From Hymenobacter siberiensis (GTDB taxonomy: Bacteria > Bacteroidota > Bacteroidia > Cytophagales > Hymenobacteraceae), in NCBI RefSeq assembly GCF_018967865.2, contig NZ_JAHLZY020000001.1, forward strand, positions 434,001 through 498,000: a DNA stretch of 64,000 nucleotides. The letters are read 5' to 3'. The position numbers were made by a program, and so were the translations under genes. Of the stretch, positions 43,601 to 50,396 are shown in pieces. The notes under the pieces were generated by a model. It saw nothing but the letters and a program-made list of their open reading frames with translations, was not told the DNA's origin and made no database searches. The number at the start of each line of letters is the position of its first letter. Position 1 is the stretch's first letter.

Positions 43601-44836
43601 TTACTCGGCCTGCGCCGGCACTCCGGCCACTACGTCAATCTGCCCGGCAAGTAGGTCCTCAAACGTCTGGCGCTTGCGAATCAGGCGGAGCTCGCCGCTG
43701 GCGTCCAGTAGTACTTCGGCGGGGCGGGTGCGCGAGTTGAAGCTGCTGCTCATCTCGAAGCCGTAGGCCCCGGCGTTGTGGAAGGCCAGCAGGTCGTTTT
43801 CGTGGATTTCGGGCAGCAGCCGGTCCCAGGCGAAGGTATCCGTCTCGCAGATATTGCCCACCACGGTATAGAGCCGCCCCGTGCCGGTGGGGTTGGTCAG
43901 GTTGCTGATGTGGTGGTAGCTGTCGTAGAACATGGGCCGAATCAGGTGGTTGAAGCCCGAGTTCACGCCCGCGAACACCGTGGCAGTGGTTTGCTTCACC
44001 ACGGCCACGCTCACCAGCAGGGAGCCGGCTTCGCTCACCAGGTACTTGCCGGGCTCGAACCAGCATTCCAGCGGGCGGCCATATTCTTTCTCGAAGGTTT
44101 TGAAGGCTTCGGCCACCTGCACGCCCAGCGTGGTCACGTCGGTTTCGGGGTCGCCGGGCTTGTAGGGCACTTTGAAGCCCGAGCCGAGGTCCAGAAAATC
44201 CAGGTCGGGGAAGCGGCCGGCGGCGTCGAACAGGATTTCGAGCGAGCGCAGGAACACGCCCACGTCCTTGATTTCGGAGCCCGTGTGCATGTGCAGGCCG
44301 CGTACGTGCAGGCCAGTGCCCTTCACCACGCGCTCCAGGTGCCGCAGCTGATGGATGCTGATGCCAAACTTGGAGTCGATGTGGCCGGTTTGAATCTTGT
44401 AGTTGCCGCCCGCCTCAATATGCGGGTTCAGGCGTACGCACACCGGATACGAGCCGCCAAACGTGGCCCCGAACCGCTCCAGTAGTGAGATATTATCAAT
44501 GTTGAGATTCACGCCCAAGTCCTTGGCTTCCACCAGTTCCTCAAACGTCACGCTGTTGGGCGTAAACAGAATGTTCTCCGGTGCGAAGCCCACATGCAGC
44601 CCCAGTCGTACTTCGTTGATGCTCACGCAGTCCAGTCCCGAGCCCAGGCTGTGGATGTGGCGTAGAATGGCTACGTTGCTCAGCGCCTTGCAAGCGTAGA
44701 AAAAACGGGTTTTATGGCCCGCAAAGGCTTTAACCAGTTTTTTGTACTGCCCCGTGATGGTGGCCGCATTATACACGTAAAGAGGGGTGCCGAACTGGTC
44801 GGCCGCAGCGCGCAGCGCATCGTTAATACCTGACAT
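43601..44836 (-). CDS. lysA: Diaminopimelate decarboxylase
   Basis: 411 aa from the ATG at 44836 (MSGINDALRAAADQFGTP). PLP-dependent decarboxylation of meso-diaminopimelate to lysine, the last step of the pathway. PLP lysine in YACKALSN, the HTGSEI motif and the LDLGSGFKVPY glycine loop are present, as are the substrate-binding WFEPGKYLV and the CETDTFAWDR and GAYGFEMSS blocks. A TACTTTTG -7 element is at 44849-44842. Divergent from the DinB gene. Confidence 0.95.
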   Translation of the reverse strand: MSGINDALRAAADQFGTPLYVYNAATITGQYKKLVKAFAGHKTRFFYACKALSNVAILRHIHSLGSGLDCVSINEVRLGLHVGFAPENILFTPNSVTFEELVEAKDLGVNLNIDNISLLERFGATFGGSYPVCVRLNPHIEAGGNYKIQTGHIDSKFGISIHQLRHLERVVKGTGLHVRGLHMHTGSEIKDVGVFLRSLEILFDAAGRFPDLDFLDLGSGFKVPYKPGDPETDVTTLGVQVAEAFKTFEKEYGRPLECWFEPGKYLVSEAGSLLVSVAVVKQTTATVFAGVNSGFNHLIRPMFYDSYHHISNLTNPTGTGRLYTVVGNICETDTFAWDRLLPEIHENDLLAFHNAGAYGFEMSSSFNSRTRPAEVLLDASGELRLIRKRQTFEDLLAGQIDVVAGVPAQAE

Positions 44837-44884
44837 AATTACAAAAGTACGGCCTAAGCAGCCGCTCCGAATACGGTACAACCA

Positions 44885-45427
44885 ATGAGTAGCCTAACGT
44901 TCCCGTCCCCGCCGCCGCTTGCAACCCGCGAAGTATGGCTACGCGGCCCACTTCCCGCCGTGCCGCCGCTGCTTCAGCCCGTGGCTCACGCCCTGCTGCA
45001 AGCCCGCGAAGAGCTGACTAAGGCGCTGCGCGGCTTCCCGCCCGCGCTGCTCAACGAGCGGCCCGGCGGTGTGGCCTCCGTGGGCTTCCACCTCCAGCAC
45101 CTGGCCGGCGTGCTCGACCGCACCTTCACCTACGCCCGCGCCGAGGCGCTCTCGGAAAGCCAGCTGGCTGCCTTGGCCGCTGAAAATCCGCCGCTGGCCA
45201 TTGAATCTGATATGGTGCAGACGCTGGTGCAGCGCTTCGACGCGCAGGTTGATAGCGCCCTGGCGCAGCTTCGCAGCACCGACGAGGCTACGTTGTCAGA
45301 AACACGCGGCGTGGGCCGGGCGCAGCTGCCGTCCACCGTCGTGGGCCTGCTGGTGCATGCGGCTGAGCACACCACGCGCCACCTGGGCCAGCTGCTGGTA
45401 ACGGCGAAGTGGGTGCAAAGCACGTAG
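44885..45427 (+). CDS. DinB-family protein
   Basis: 180 aa. Four-helix bundle with metal-binding His typical of DinB/YfiT: His in FHLQHLAG (about residues 62-67) and HAAEHTTRHLGQL (about 157-169). Members are thiol or glutathione-S-transferase-like enzymes or stress proteins of unclear role. The stop codon TAG is the beginning of the CGGACTTTTAGTCCG repeat. Confidence 0.85.
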   Translation: MSSLTFPSPPPLATREVWLRGPLPAVPPLLQPVAHALLQAREELTKALRGFPPALLNERPGGVASVGFHLQHLAGVLDRTFTYARAEALSESQLAALAAENPPLAIESDMVQTLVQRFDAQVDSALAQLRSTDEATLSETRGVGRAQLPSTVVGLLVHAAEHTTRHLGQLLVTAKWVQST

Positions 45428-45509
45428 CGCGGACTTTTAGTCCGCGAGTCCACAGCATTGAAAAAAATGTGAATGGCTGGAACCCGCGGACTAAAAGTCC
45501 GTGCTACTT
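45425..45509. repeat. CGGACTTTTAGTCCG-type inverted repeat
   Basis: GTAGCGCGGACTTTTAGTCC (45425-) and GGACTAAAAGTCCGTGCTAC (-45509) are complementary; each arm is itself a hairpin around TTT or AAA. The left arm gives the DinB stop; the right reaches the convergent namA stop. Confidence 0.82.
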
Positions 45510-46599
45510 ACCGCTGTCCAGCTGCCGAAGCCACGCGCGGCTTAGCGCGCTCATACTGTGCCGGCCACACCACCTCCGCGCCCAAATCCTGCGCCGCGAA
45601 GAGCGGGAAATACGGCTCGCGCAGGAACTCGCGGGCCAGCAGCACAAGGTCGGCCTGGCCGCTGGCCACAATGGCTTCGGCCTCGGCCGGCGTGGTGATG
45701 AGGCCTACCGCGCCGGTCAGCATCCCGGTTTCTTCCTTAATGCGCTCGGCAAACTGCACCTGGTAGCCGGGCCCTACGGGAATGGGCGCTTTGGGCACGT
45801 TGCCGCCCGTGGAGCAGTCAATCAGGTCCACGCCGCGCGTTTTGAGCAGGGCCGACAGCTGCACCGATTCGTCGGCGTTCCAGCCGCCTTCGGTCCAGTC
45901 CGTCACGGAGAGGCGCACGATTAGGGGCAGGTCTTCGGGCCATACCTCGCGGGTGGCGGCCACTACTTCCAGCAGCAGCCGGACGCGGTTTTCGAAGGTG
46001 CCGCCATAGGCATCGGTGCGCTGGTTGCTCAGCGGCGACAGAAACTCGTGCAGTAGGTAGCCGTGGGCTGCATGCAGTTCAATCACCTTGAAGCCTGCCG
46101 TGAGTGCCCGTTGGGCGGCGGCGCGGAAATCGGCAATCACCTTCTGAATACCGGCCGCGTCGAGGGCCGTGGGCACCGGATAATTGTCGTTGAACGCGGT
46201 GTCGCTGGGGCCGACTACCGGCCAGCCGCCATCGCTTTCGGGCACCACGCCCTCGCCCGACCACGGCCGGTAGGTGCTGGCCTTGCGGCCGGCGTGGGCC
46301 AGCTGCACGCCGGGCACGCTGCCCTGCGCCGTGATGAAGGCGTTGATGCGCTGGAGCATGGGCACGTGCTCATCTTTCCAGATGCCGAGGTCTTCGGGGC
46401 TGATGCGGCCCTCGGGCGATACGGCGGTGGCTTCCTGAATAATGAGGCTGGCTCCGCCCACGGCACGGCTGCCCAGGTGCACGAGGTGCCAGTCGTTGGC
46501 CAGGCCGTCTTCGGCGCTGTATTGGCACATGGGCGATACCACAATGCGGTTTTTTAGGACAACGCCGCGCAGGGCGAGGGGTTCAAATAGCTTAACCAT
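45508..46599 (-). CDS. namA: Old-yellow-enzyme NADPH dehydrogenase (NamA/YqjM type)
   Basis: 363 aa. FMN-dependent ene-reductase. KLFEPLALRGVVLKNRIVVSPMCQYSAEDG is the N-terminal strand with the YqjM-type cysteine (SPMCQYS). HAGRKAS and HAAHGYLLHEFLSPLSNQR carry the substrate-binding His pair, and GTFENRVRLLLEVV follows. Reduces alpha,beta-unsaturated carbonyls. Divergent from the aromatic operon leader region. Confidence 0.93.
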   Translation of the reverse strand: MVKLFEPLALRGVVLKNRIVVSPMCQYSAEDGLANDWHLVHLGSRAVGGASLIIQEATAVSPEGRISPEDLGIWKDEHVPMLQRINAFITAQGSVPGVQLAHAGRKASTYRPWSGEGVVPESDGGWPVVGPSDTAFNDNYPVPTALDAAGIQKVIADFRAAAQRALTAGFKVIELHAAHGYLLHEFLSPLSNQRTDAYGGTFENRVRLLLEVVAATREVWPEDLPLIVRLSVTDWTEGGWNADESVQLSALLKTRGVDLIDCSTGGNVPKAPIPVGPGYQVQFAERIKEETGMLTGAVGLITTPAEAEAIVASGQADLVLLAREFLREPYFPLFAAQDLGAEVVWPAQYERAKPRVASAAGQR

Positions 46600-46635
46600 G
46601 GAATAAATACTAGAGGAGATGCGAAGCTGGGTAAA

Positions 46636-46718
46636 CCGGATTTGGGGCGTTTGGGTTATGGTGGTACTTTGATGGAGAAACCCAGCACGACGATTCCATT
46701 TGCTTTTCCCAAATCCGG
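46636..46718. promoter_or_regulatory. 11-bp inverted repeat upstream of the aromatic operon
   Basis: CCGGATTTGGG (46636-46646) and CCCAAATCCGG (46708-46718), perfect complements 61 nt apart. The right copy lies in the spacer of the candidate leader promoter. Could be a repressor site for the aromatic operon or for the divergent namA. Confidence 0.45.
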
Positions 46719-46728
46719 CCTTACCTTG
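46699..46728 (+). promoter_or_regulatory. Candidate promoter of the aromatic operon
   Basis: TTTG (46699-46702), 19-nt spacer, TACCTTG (46722-46728), which lacks one base of the -7 consensus. Leader ORF 1 starts 20 nt later. A second possibility is TTTG 46641-46644, 20-nt spacer, TACTTTG 46665-46671. Confidence 0.45.
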
Positions 46729-46748
46729 CAGCTGTAAACGCCTTAACC

Positions 46749-46802
46749 ATGTTCCAGACGCGCTACTTTTTTGGCTATTATACCTTCTACGCCACCGCGT
46801 AG
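46749..46802 (+). CDS. Phe/Tyr leader peptide 1 (attenuator)
   Basis: 17-residue ORF with the sequence MFQTRYFFGYYTFYATA: eight of 17 residues are Phe or Tyr. It lies 305 nt upstream of pheA and is followed by an antiterminator/terminator pair. The stop codon overlaps the first base pairs of the antiterminator arm (46801-46809), so a ribosome that finishes the peptide would block the antiterminator. This is textbook leader-peptide attenuation; the reading as such is an inference from the sequence. Confidence 0.8.
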   Translation: MFQTRYFFGYYTFYATA

Positions 46803-46874
46803 AACGAGCCGCCGTTTGTAGCTAACTCCCACAAACTTCTCCAGCGCCGCTCGTTCTTCGGGAGGTGCTTTTTT
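46801..46874 (+). terminator. Attenuator 1: antiterminator and terminator
   Basis: AGAACGAGC (46801-46809) pairs perfectly with GCTCGTTCT (46849-46857): antiterminator. The competing terminator stem is AGCGCCGCTCG (46843-46853) with CGGGAGGTGCT (46859-46869), one G-A mismatch, loop TTCTT, then six T (46869-46874). The two stems share 46849-46853, so only one can form. Confidence 0.75.
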
Positions 46875-46875
46875 A

Positions 46876-46974
46876 ATGCCCGGTTTTTCGATGACCACCC
46901 TGCACCACGTCTTTTTTACCTATTGCTATTACTTCTTCTATCTGAAGAAGCCGGCCCTTTGTTGCCAGTGTTAA
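46876..46974 (+). CDS. Phe/Tyr leader peptide 2 (attenuator)
   Basis: ORF of 32 residues from the ATG at 46876 or 27 from the in-frame ATG at 46891. The middle reads VFFTYCYYFFYL, so eight Phe/Tyr in ten positions, and the end has three Cys (LCCQC). It starts 2 nt after the T-run of attenuator 1 and precedes attenuator 2. Same logic and same Phe:Tyr ratio (4:4) as leader 1. Confidence 0.8.
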   Translation: MPGFSMTTLHHVFFTYCYYFFYLKKPALCCQC

Positions 46975-47030
46975 CCACCACACTGCCTGCCAACAAACTC
47001 AGGGCCATCGCACAGCGAAGGCCCTTTTTT
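46953..47030 (+). terminator. Attenuator 2: antiterminator and terminator
   Basis: Terminator stem GGGCC-A-TCGC (47002-47011) with GCGA-A-GGCCC (47015-47024), loop ACA, then six T (47025-47030). GGCCCT at 46953-46958, inside the 3' part of leader 2, can pair with AGGGCC 47001-47006 instead, sparing the operon when the ribosome stalls earlier. pheA starts 24 nt after the T-run. Confidence 0.8.
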
Positions 47031-47053
47031 ATTGCTCAATAGTCTCACGTATC

Positions 47054-47974
47054 ATGCTCCAGCACGTTTCCATCCAGGGTTTTCAGGGAAGCTTCCACGA
47101 AGTGGCGGCCCGGCAGTATTTCGGCGCGCAGCCGGCGCTGTTGCCGTGCGCCACCTTCGGCGCGGTGGTGGCGCACGTCGTTAGCGGCACCGCCGATGCT
47201 GGTCTTATGGCCATGGAAAACTCGTTGGCCGGCAGCATTCTGCCCAACTACCTGCTGCTGGAGCGCCACGCCGTGCGCGTGACCGGCGAGGTGTACCTGC
47301 CCATTCATCAGCACCTGCTGGCGCTGCCCGGCACCACGCTGGCCGACGTGCGGGCCGTGCACTCGCACCCCATGGCCCTGCGCCAGTGCGGCGAGTTCCT
47401 GGACCAATACCCGCGCTGGAAGCTGGTGGAAACCGACGATACCGGCCACAGCGCCCAGCTTCTGGCCGAGCAGCGCACGCTGGGCGTAGCCGTGGTGGCC
47501 GGCGCCCAGGCCGCCGAGCAGTTCGGCCTGCAAATCCTGGCCCCCGCCATCCACGACGACCCGCACAACTACACCCGTTTCCTGGTGCTGGAGCGGGCGG
47601 CGACGGTGCAGTCCGACCCGCTGGCCGATAAAGCCTCGCTCTATTTCTGTGCGCCGCACGCGCCCGGCAGCCTGGCCGCCGTGCTGGCCCGCGTGGCCGC
47701 GCAGGGCCTGAATTTGAGCAAGCTGCAATCGTGCCCCCGGCCCGGGCATGCTCGTACCCCGGTAGGGGCCTGGCACTACGGCTTCCATGCCGATGTGGAG
47801 TTTGAAGAAATGAGCCAACTGACAGCTCTGCTGCAGGATTTAGCCCCCGTGACGGAGGAGCTACGGGTGCTGGGAGCCTACCGGCGCGGCAGCATGGCCG
47901 AGGCAATGGGCGACGACACTCCCCTTCTTACCAAGGAGGGGATGCCGGCGCAAAGCGCCGGCTGGGGTGGTTAG
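47054..47974 (+). CDS. pheA: Prephenate dehydratase
   Basis: 306 aa. Converts prephenate to phenylpyruvate (Phe branch). VSIQGFQGSFHEVAARQYFG starts the catalytic domain; the catalytic TRF is in HNYTRFLVL and the essential ENS in MAMENSLAGSI. The C-terminal ACT domain (GSLAAVLARVAAQGLNLSKLQS) binds Phe for feedback inhibition; the usual ESRP motif appears as QSCPRP. The last about 20 residues (TPLLTKEGMPAQSAGWGG region) and the stop are encoded by a palindromic repeat, so the native C-terminus was extended. First gene of the operon, behind two attenuators. Confidence 0.93.
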   Translation: MLQHVSIQGFQGSFHEVAARQYFGAQPALLPCATFGAVVAHVVSGTADAGLMAMENSLAGSILPNYLLLERHAVRVTGEVYLPIHQHLLALPGTTLADVRAVHSHPMALRQCGEFLDQYPRWKLVETDDTGHSAQLLAEQRTLGVAVVAGAQAAEQFGLQILAPAIHDDPHNYTRFLVLERAATVQSDPLADKASLYFCAPHAPGSLAAVLARVAAQGLNLSKLQSCPRPGHARTPVGAWHYGFHADVEFEEMSQLTALLQDLAPVTEELRVLGAYRRGSMAEAMGDDTPLLTKEGMPAQSAGWGG

Positions 47975-48090
47975 GGCGTTGAACGACACCCGAACGATTG
48001 ATTATGCGATAATTTCCAACGAAGCCAACGCCCCCAACCACCCCCGTTTTCGCTACGCGAAAACATCCCCTCCTTAGTAAGGAGGGGAGT
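47918..48090. repeat. CTCCCCTCCTTA-type inverted repeat after pheA
   Basis: Arms 47918-47981 and 48027-48090 are complementary (ACTCCCCTTCTTACCAAGGA type), and each carries its own small hairpin (CCGGCGCAAAGCGCCGG; GTTTTCGCTACGCGAAAAC). The left arm encodes the pheA C-terminus. Confidence 0.82.
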
Positions 48091-48117
48091 TTACCCAAAC
48101 TGCTTCAACCGTTACAC

Positions 48118-49296
48118 ATGAACATCCCCATTGCCAGCCGCTTAGCCCACACCGGCGAATACTACTTCTCACGCAAGCTCCGCGAGCTGGCCGCGCTCAA
48201 TGCGGCCGGGGCCAACATCATCAGCCTGGGTATTGGCAGTCCCGATTTGCCACCGCATCCCAGCGTGATTGCGGCGCTGGCTGCTTCGGCCGCGCAGCCC
48301 ACCGCGCACGGCTACCAGGGCTACCAGGGCACGCCGGCCCTGCGCGGGGCGATGGCCGAATTCTACCAGCGGCATTACGGCGTGGCGCTCGACCCAACTG
48401 CTGAAATCCTGCCGCTGCTGGGCTCGAAAGAGGGCCTGATGCACATCGGGATGACGTTTCTGGAAGCGGGTGATGCCGTGCTCATCCCCAACCCCGGCTA
48501 CCCGACTTACCGCGCCGTGGCCGAAATATGCGGGGCCGAGGTGCGCGAGTACGACCTGACCGAGGCCGCCGGCTGGCTGCCCGATTTAGATGCGCTGGCC
48601 GCTACCGACCTCTCGCGGGTGAAGCTCATGCTGGTGAACTATCCACACATGCCCACCGGCACGGCCGCCGATTTGCCGTTTCTGACGCGCCTGGTGGCCT
48701 TTGCCACGGCCCACAACATTCTGCTCGTTCACGACAATCCCTATGGCTTTATCCTGAACGAGACGCCGCCCGTGAGCCTGCTGGCCGTGCCCGGGGCCCG
48801 CGAAGTGGCTATCGAGCTGAACTCGCTCAGCAAGAGCCATAACATGGCGGGTTGGCGCGTTGGCCTGCTCGCCGGCCGCGCCGATGTCATCGCCAACGTG
48901 CTCCGCTTCAAGAGCAACATGGACTCGGGCATGTTTCTGCCGGTGCAGCAGGCCGCCGTGGCCGCCCTGGCGCTGGGCGACGAATGGTTCCGGGAGCTCA
49001 ATGCCACTTACCGCGCCCGCCGTGAGCTGGTGCTGGAGCTGCTGCGCGCCCTAGGCTGCCAGCCCGCGCCGGGCCAGACAGGCCTGTTTATTTGGGCGGC
49101 GGTGCCGGCTGGTTTCGCCGATGGCTACGCCCTGAGCGATGCCGTGCTGGCCGAAGCGCGGGTGTTCCTTACGCCGGGCGGCATTTTTGGGAGCAATGGG
49201 CTCGGCTACATCCGGGCCAGCCTGTGCCAGCCGGAAGCGCTGCTGCGCGAGGCGGTTCTGAGGGTTAAGAGTTATAGGTTAAAAGTTAAGAGTTGA
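48118..49296 (+). CDS. PLP aminotransferase (aromatic/aspartate type)
   Basis: 392 aa, class I aminotransferase. GIGSPDLPPH, GYPTYRAV, NYPHMPTGT and the PLP lysine in NSLSKSHNMAGWR are clear, and the substrate carboxylate Arg is in YIRASLCQP. In this operon it most likely transaminates phenylpyruvate and hydroxyphenylpyruvate (or prephenate). The last residues (VKSYRLKVKS) and the stop are contributed by a GTTAAAAGTTA-type repeat. Confidence 0.9.
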   Translation: MNIPIASRLAHTGEYYFSRKLRELAALNAAGANIISLGIGSPDLPPHPSVIAALAASAAQPTAHGYQGYQGTPALRGAMAEFYQRHYGVALDPTAEILPLLGSKEGLMHIGMTFLEAGDAVLIPNPGYPTYRAVAEICGAEVREYDLTEAAGWLPDLDALAATDLSRVKLMLVNYPHMPTGTAADLPFLTRLVAFATAHNILLVHDNPYGFILNETPPVSLLAVPGAREVAIELNSLSKSHNMAGWRVGLLAGRADVIANVLRFKSNMDSGMFLPVQQAAVAALALGDEWFRELNATYRARRELVLELLRALGCQPAPGQTGLFIWAAVPAGFADGYALSDAVLAEARVFLTPGGIFGSNGLGYIRASLCQPEALLREAVLRVKSYRLKVKS

Positions 49297-49363
49297 CTCT
49301 GGCAGAATCCTAAGCTCTTAGCACTTACACCCAACTTCCCCCGCAACTCTTAACTCCTAACTC
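49263..49363. repeat. GTTAAAAGTTA-type inverted repeat after the aminotransferase
   Basis: Left arm 49263-49296 (GGTTAAGAGTTATAGGTTAA) and right arm 49344-49363 (AACTCTTAACTCCTAACTC type). Supplies the stop of the aminotransferase; the tyrA start follows at 49366. Confidence 0.75.
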
Positions 49364-49365
49364 AA

Positions 49366-50211
49366 ATGACCGTCACCATCATCGGACTGGGCCTTATCGG
49401 CGGTTCGCTGGCACTGAGCCTGCGGCAGCACGGGCTGGCGCAGCACCTCATCGGGGTTGAAAACAGCCCGGCCCACGCCCGGCGTGCTTTGGAATTAGGC
49501 TTGGTCGATGAAATCGAAACCGACCTGACGGCCGCCGTGCGCCGCGCCGACCTCGTGGTGGTAGCCGTACCTGTGGATGCTATGGTAGCCGTACTGCCGC
49601 CGGTGCTCGACCTCATCACCCCAAAGCAGGTGGTTATCGACGTGGGCTCGACCAAGCAGGCGCTGCTGGCGGCCGTGGCCGGGCACCCGCAGCGGGGCCG
49701 TTTTGTGGCTGCGCACCCCATGGCGGGTACCGAGCATTCGGGGCCGGAAGCGGCCATTTTGGGGCTGTTTGAGGGTAAAACGGTGGTGCTGTGCGACGTG
49801 GCTGCCAGCGACCCCGACGCCGTGCAGCTGGTCGAAAAGCTGTTCCAGGCGCTACCCATGCGACTGCTGTACCTCGATGGGGCGGCACACGACCTGCACA
49901 CGGCCTACGTTTCGCATATCTCGCACATTACCTCATTTGCCCTGGCGCTCACGGTGCTGGAAAAGGAGAAGGAGGAACAGCAGATTTTCGACCTGGCCAG
50001 CGGCGGATTTGAGTCGACGGTGCGGCTGGCCAAGAGTGCGCCGGCGACCTGGGTGCCGATTTTCCGGCAAAACCGGCTCAACGTGCTCGATGTGCTCGAT
50101 GAGCACCTGCACCAATTACAGCACCTGCGCGAGCTGCTGGCGCGGGAAGACTACGAGGGGCTAACGGAACAGATTCGGCAGGCCAACCACATTCGGAAAA
50201 TTTTGCCGTGA
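49366..50211 (+). CDS. tyrA: Prephenate dehydrogenase
   Basis: 281 aa. NAD-binding GLGLIGGSLAL at residues 6-16, then DVGSTKQALL, and the conserved HPMAGTEHSG with the catalytic His. Makes 4-hydroxyphenylpyruvate from prephenate (Tyr branch). No ACT or chorismate-mutase domain; the mutase is on the next gene. Confidence 0.93.
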   Translation: MTVTIIGLGLIGGSLALSLRQHGLAQHLIGVENSPAHARRALELGLVDEIETDLTAAVRRADLVVVAVPVDAMVAVLPPVLDLITPKQVVIDVGSTKQALLAAVAGHPQRGRFVAAHPMAGTEHSGPEAAILGLFEGKTVVLCDVAASDPDAVQLVEKLFQALPMRLLYLDGAAHDLHTAYVSHISHITSFALALTVLEKEKEEQQIFDLASGGFESTVRLAKSAPATWVPIFRQNRLNVLDVLDEHLHQLQHLRELLAREDYEGLTEQIRQANHIRKILP

Positions 50212-50241
50212 GAGGATTTAAAAAAGAGAACGAAGAAAAAT

Positions 50242-50362
50242 AACGTCATGCTGAGCGCAATTGAAGCATCTCTATCTCAATACTTAATCTGATTACTTCC
50301 GAGGTAAAGATGCTTCGCTGCGCGCTGCATGACCGTTCGGGGACTTTCTAAACAGCTTCGAC
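50242..50362. repeat. Hybrid GTCATGC-type repeat before the DAHP synthase gene
   Basis: Left arm 50242-50271 (AACGTCATGCTGAGCGCAAT) is of the short subtype, while the right arm 50305-50362 continues into GACCGTTCGGGGACTTTCTA, the half found in the long elements at 28271 and 32453. Looks like a recombinant between two subtypes. Confidence 0.7.
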
Positions 50363-50396
50363 AGCTAAAATCAATCAACACTAAAAAAGCAATACC

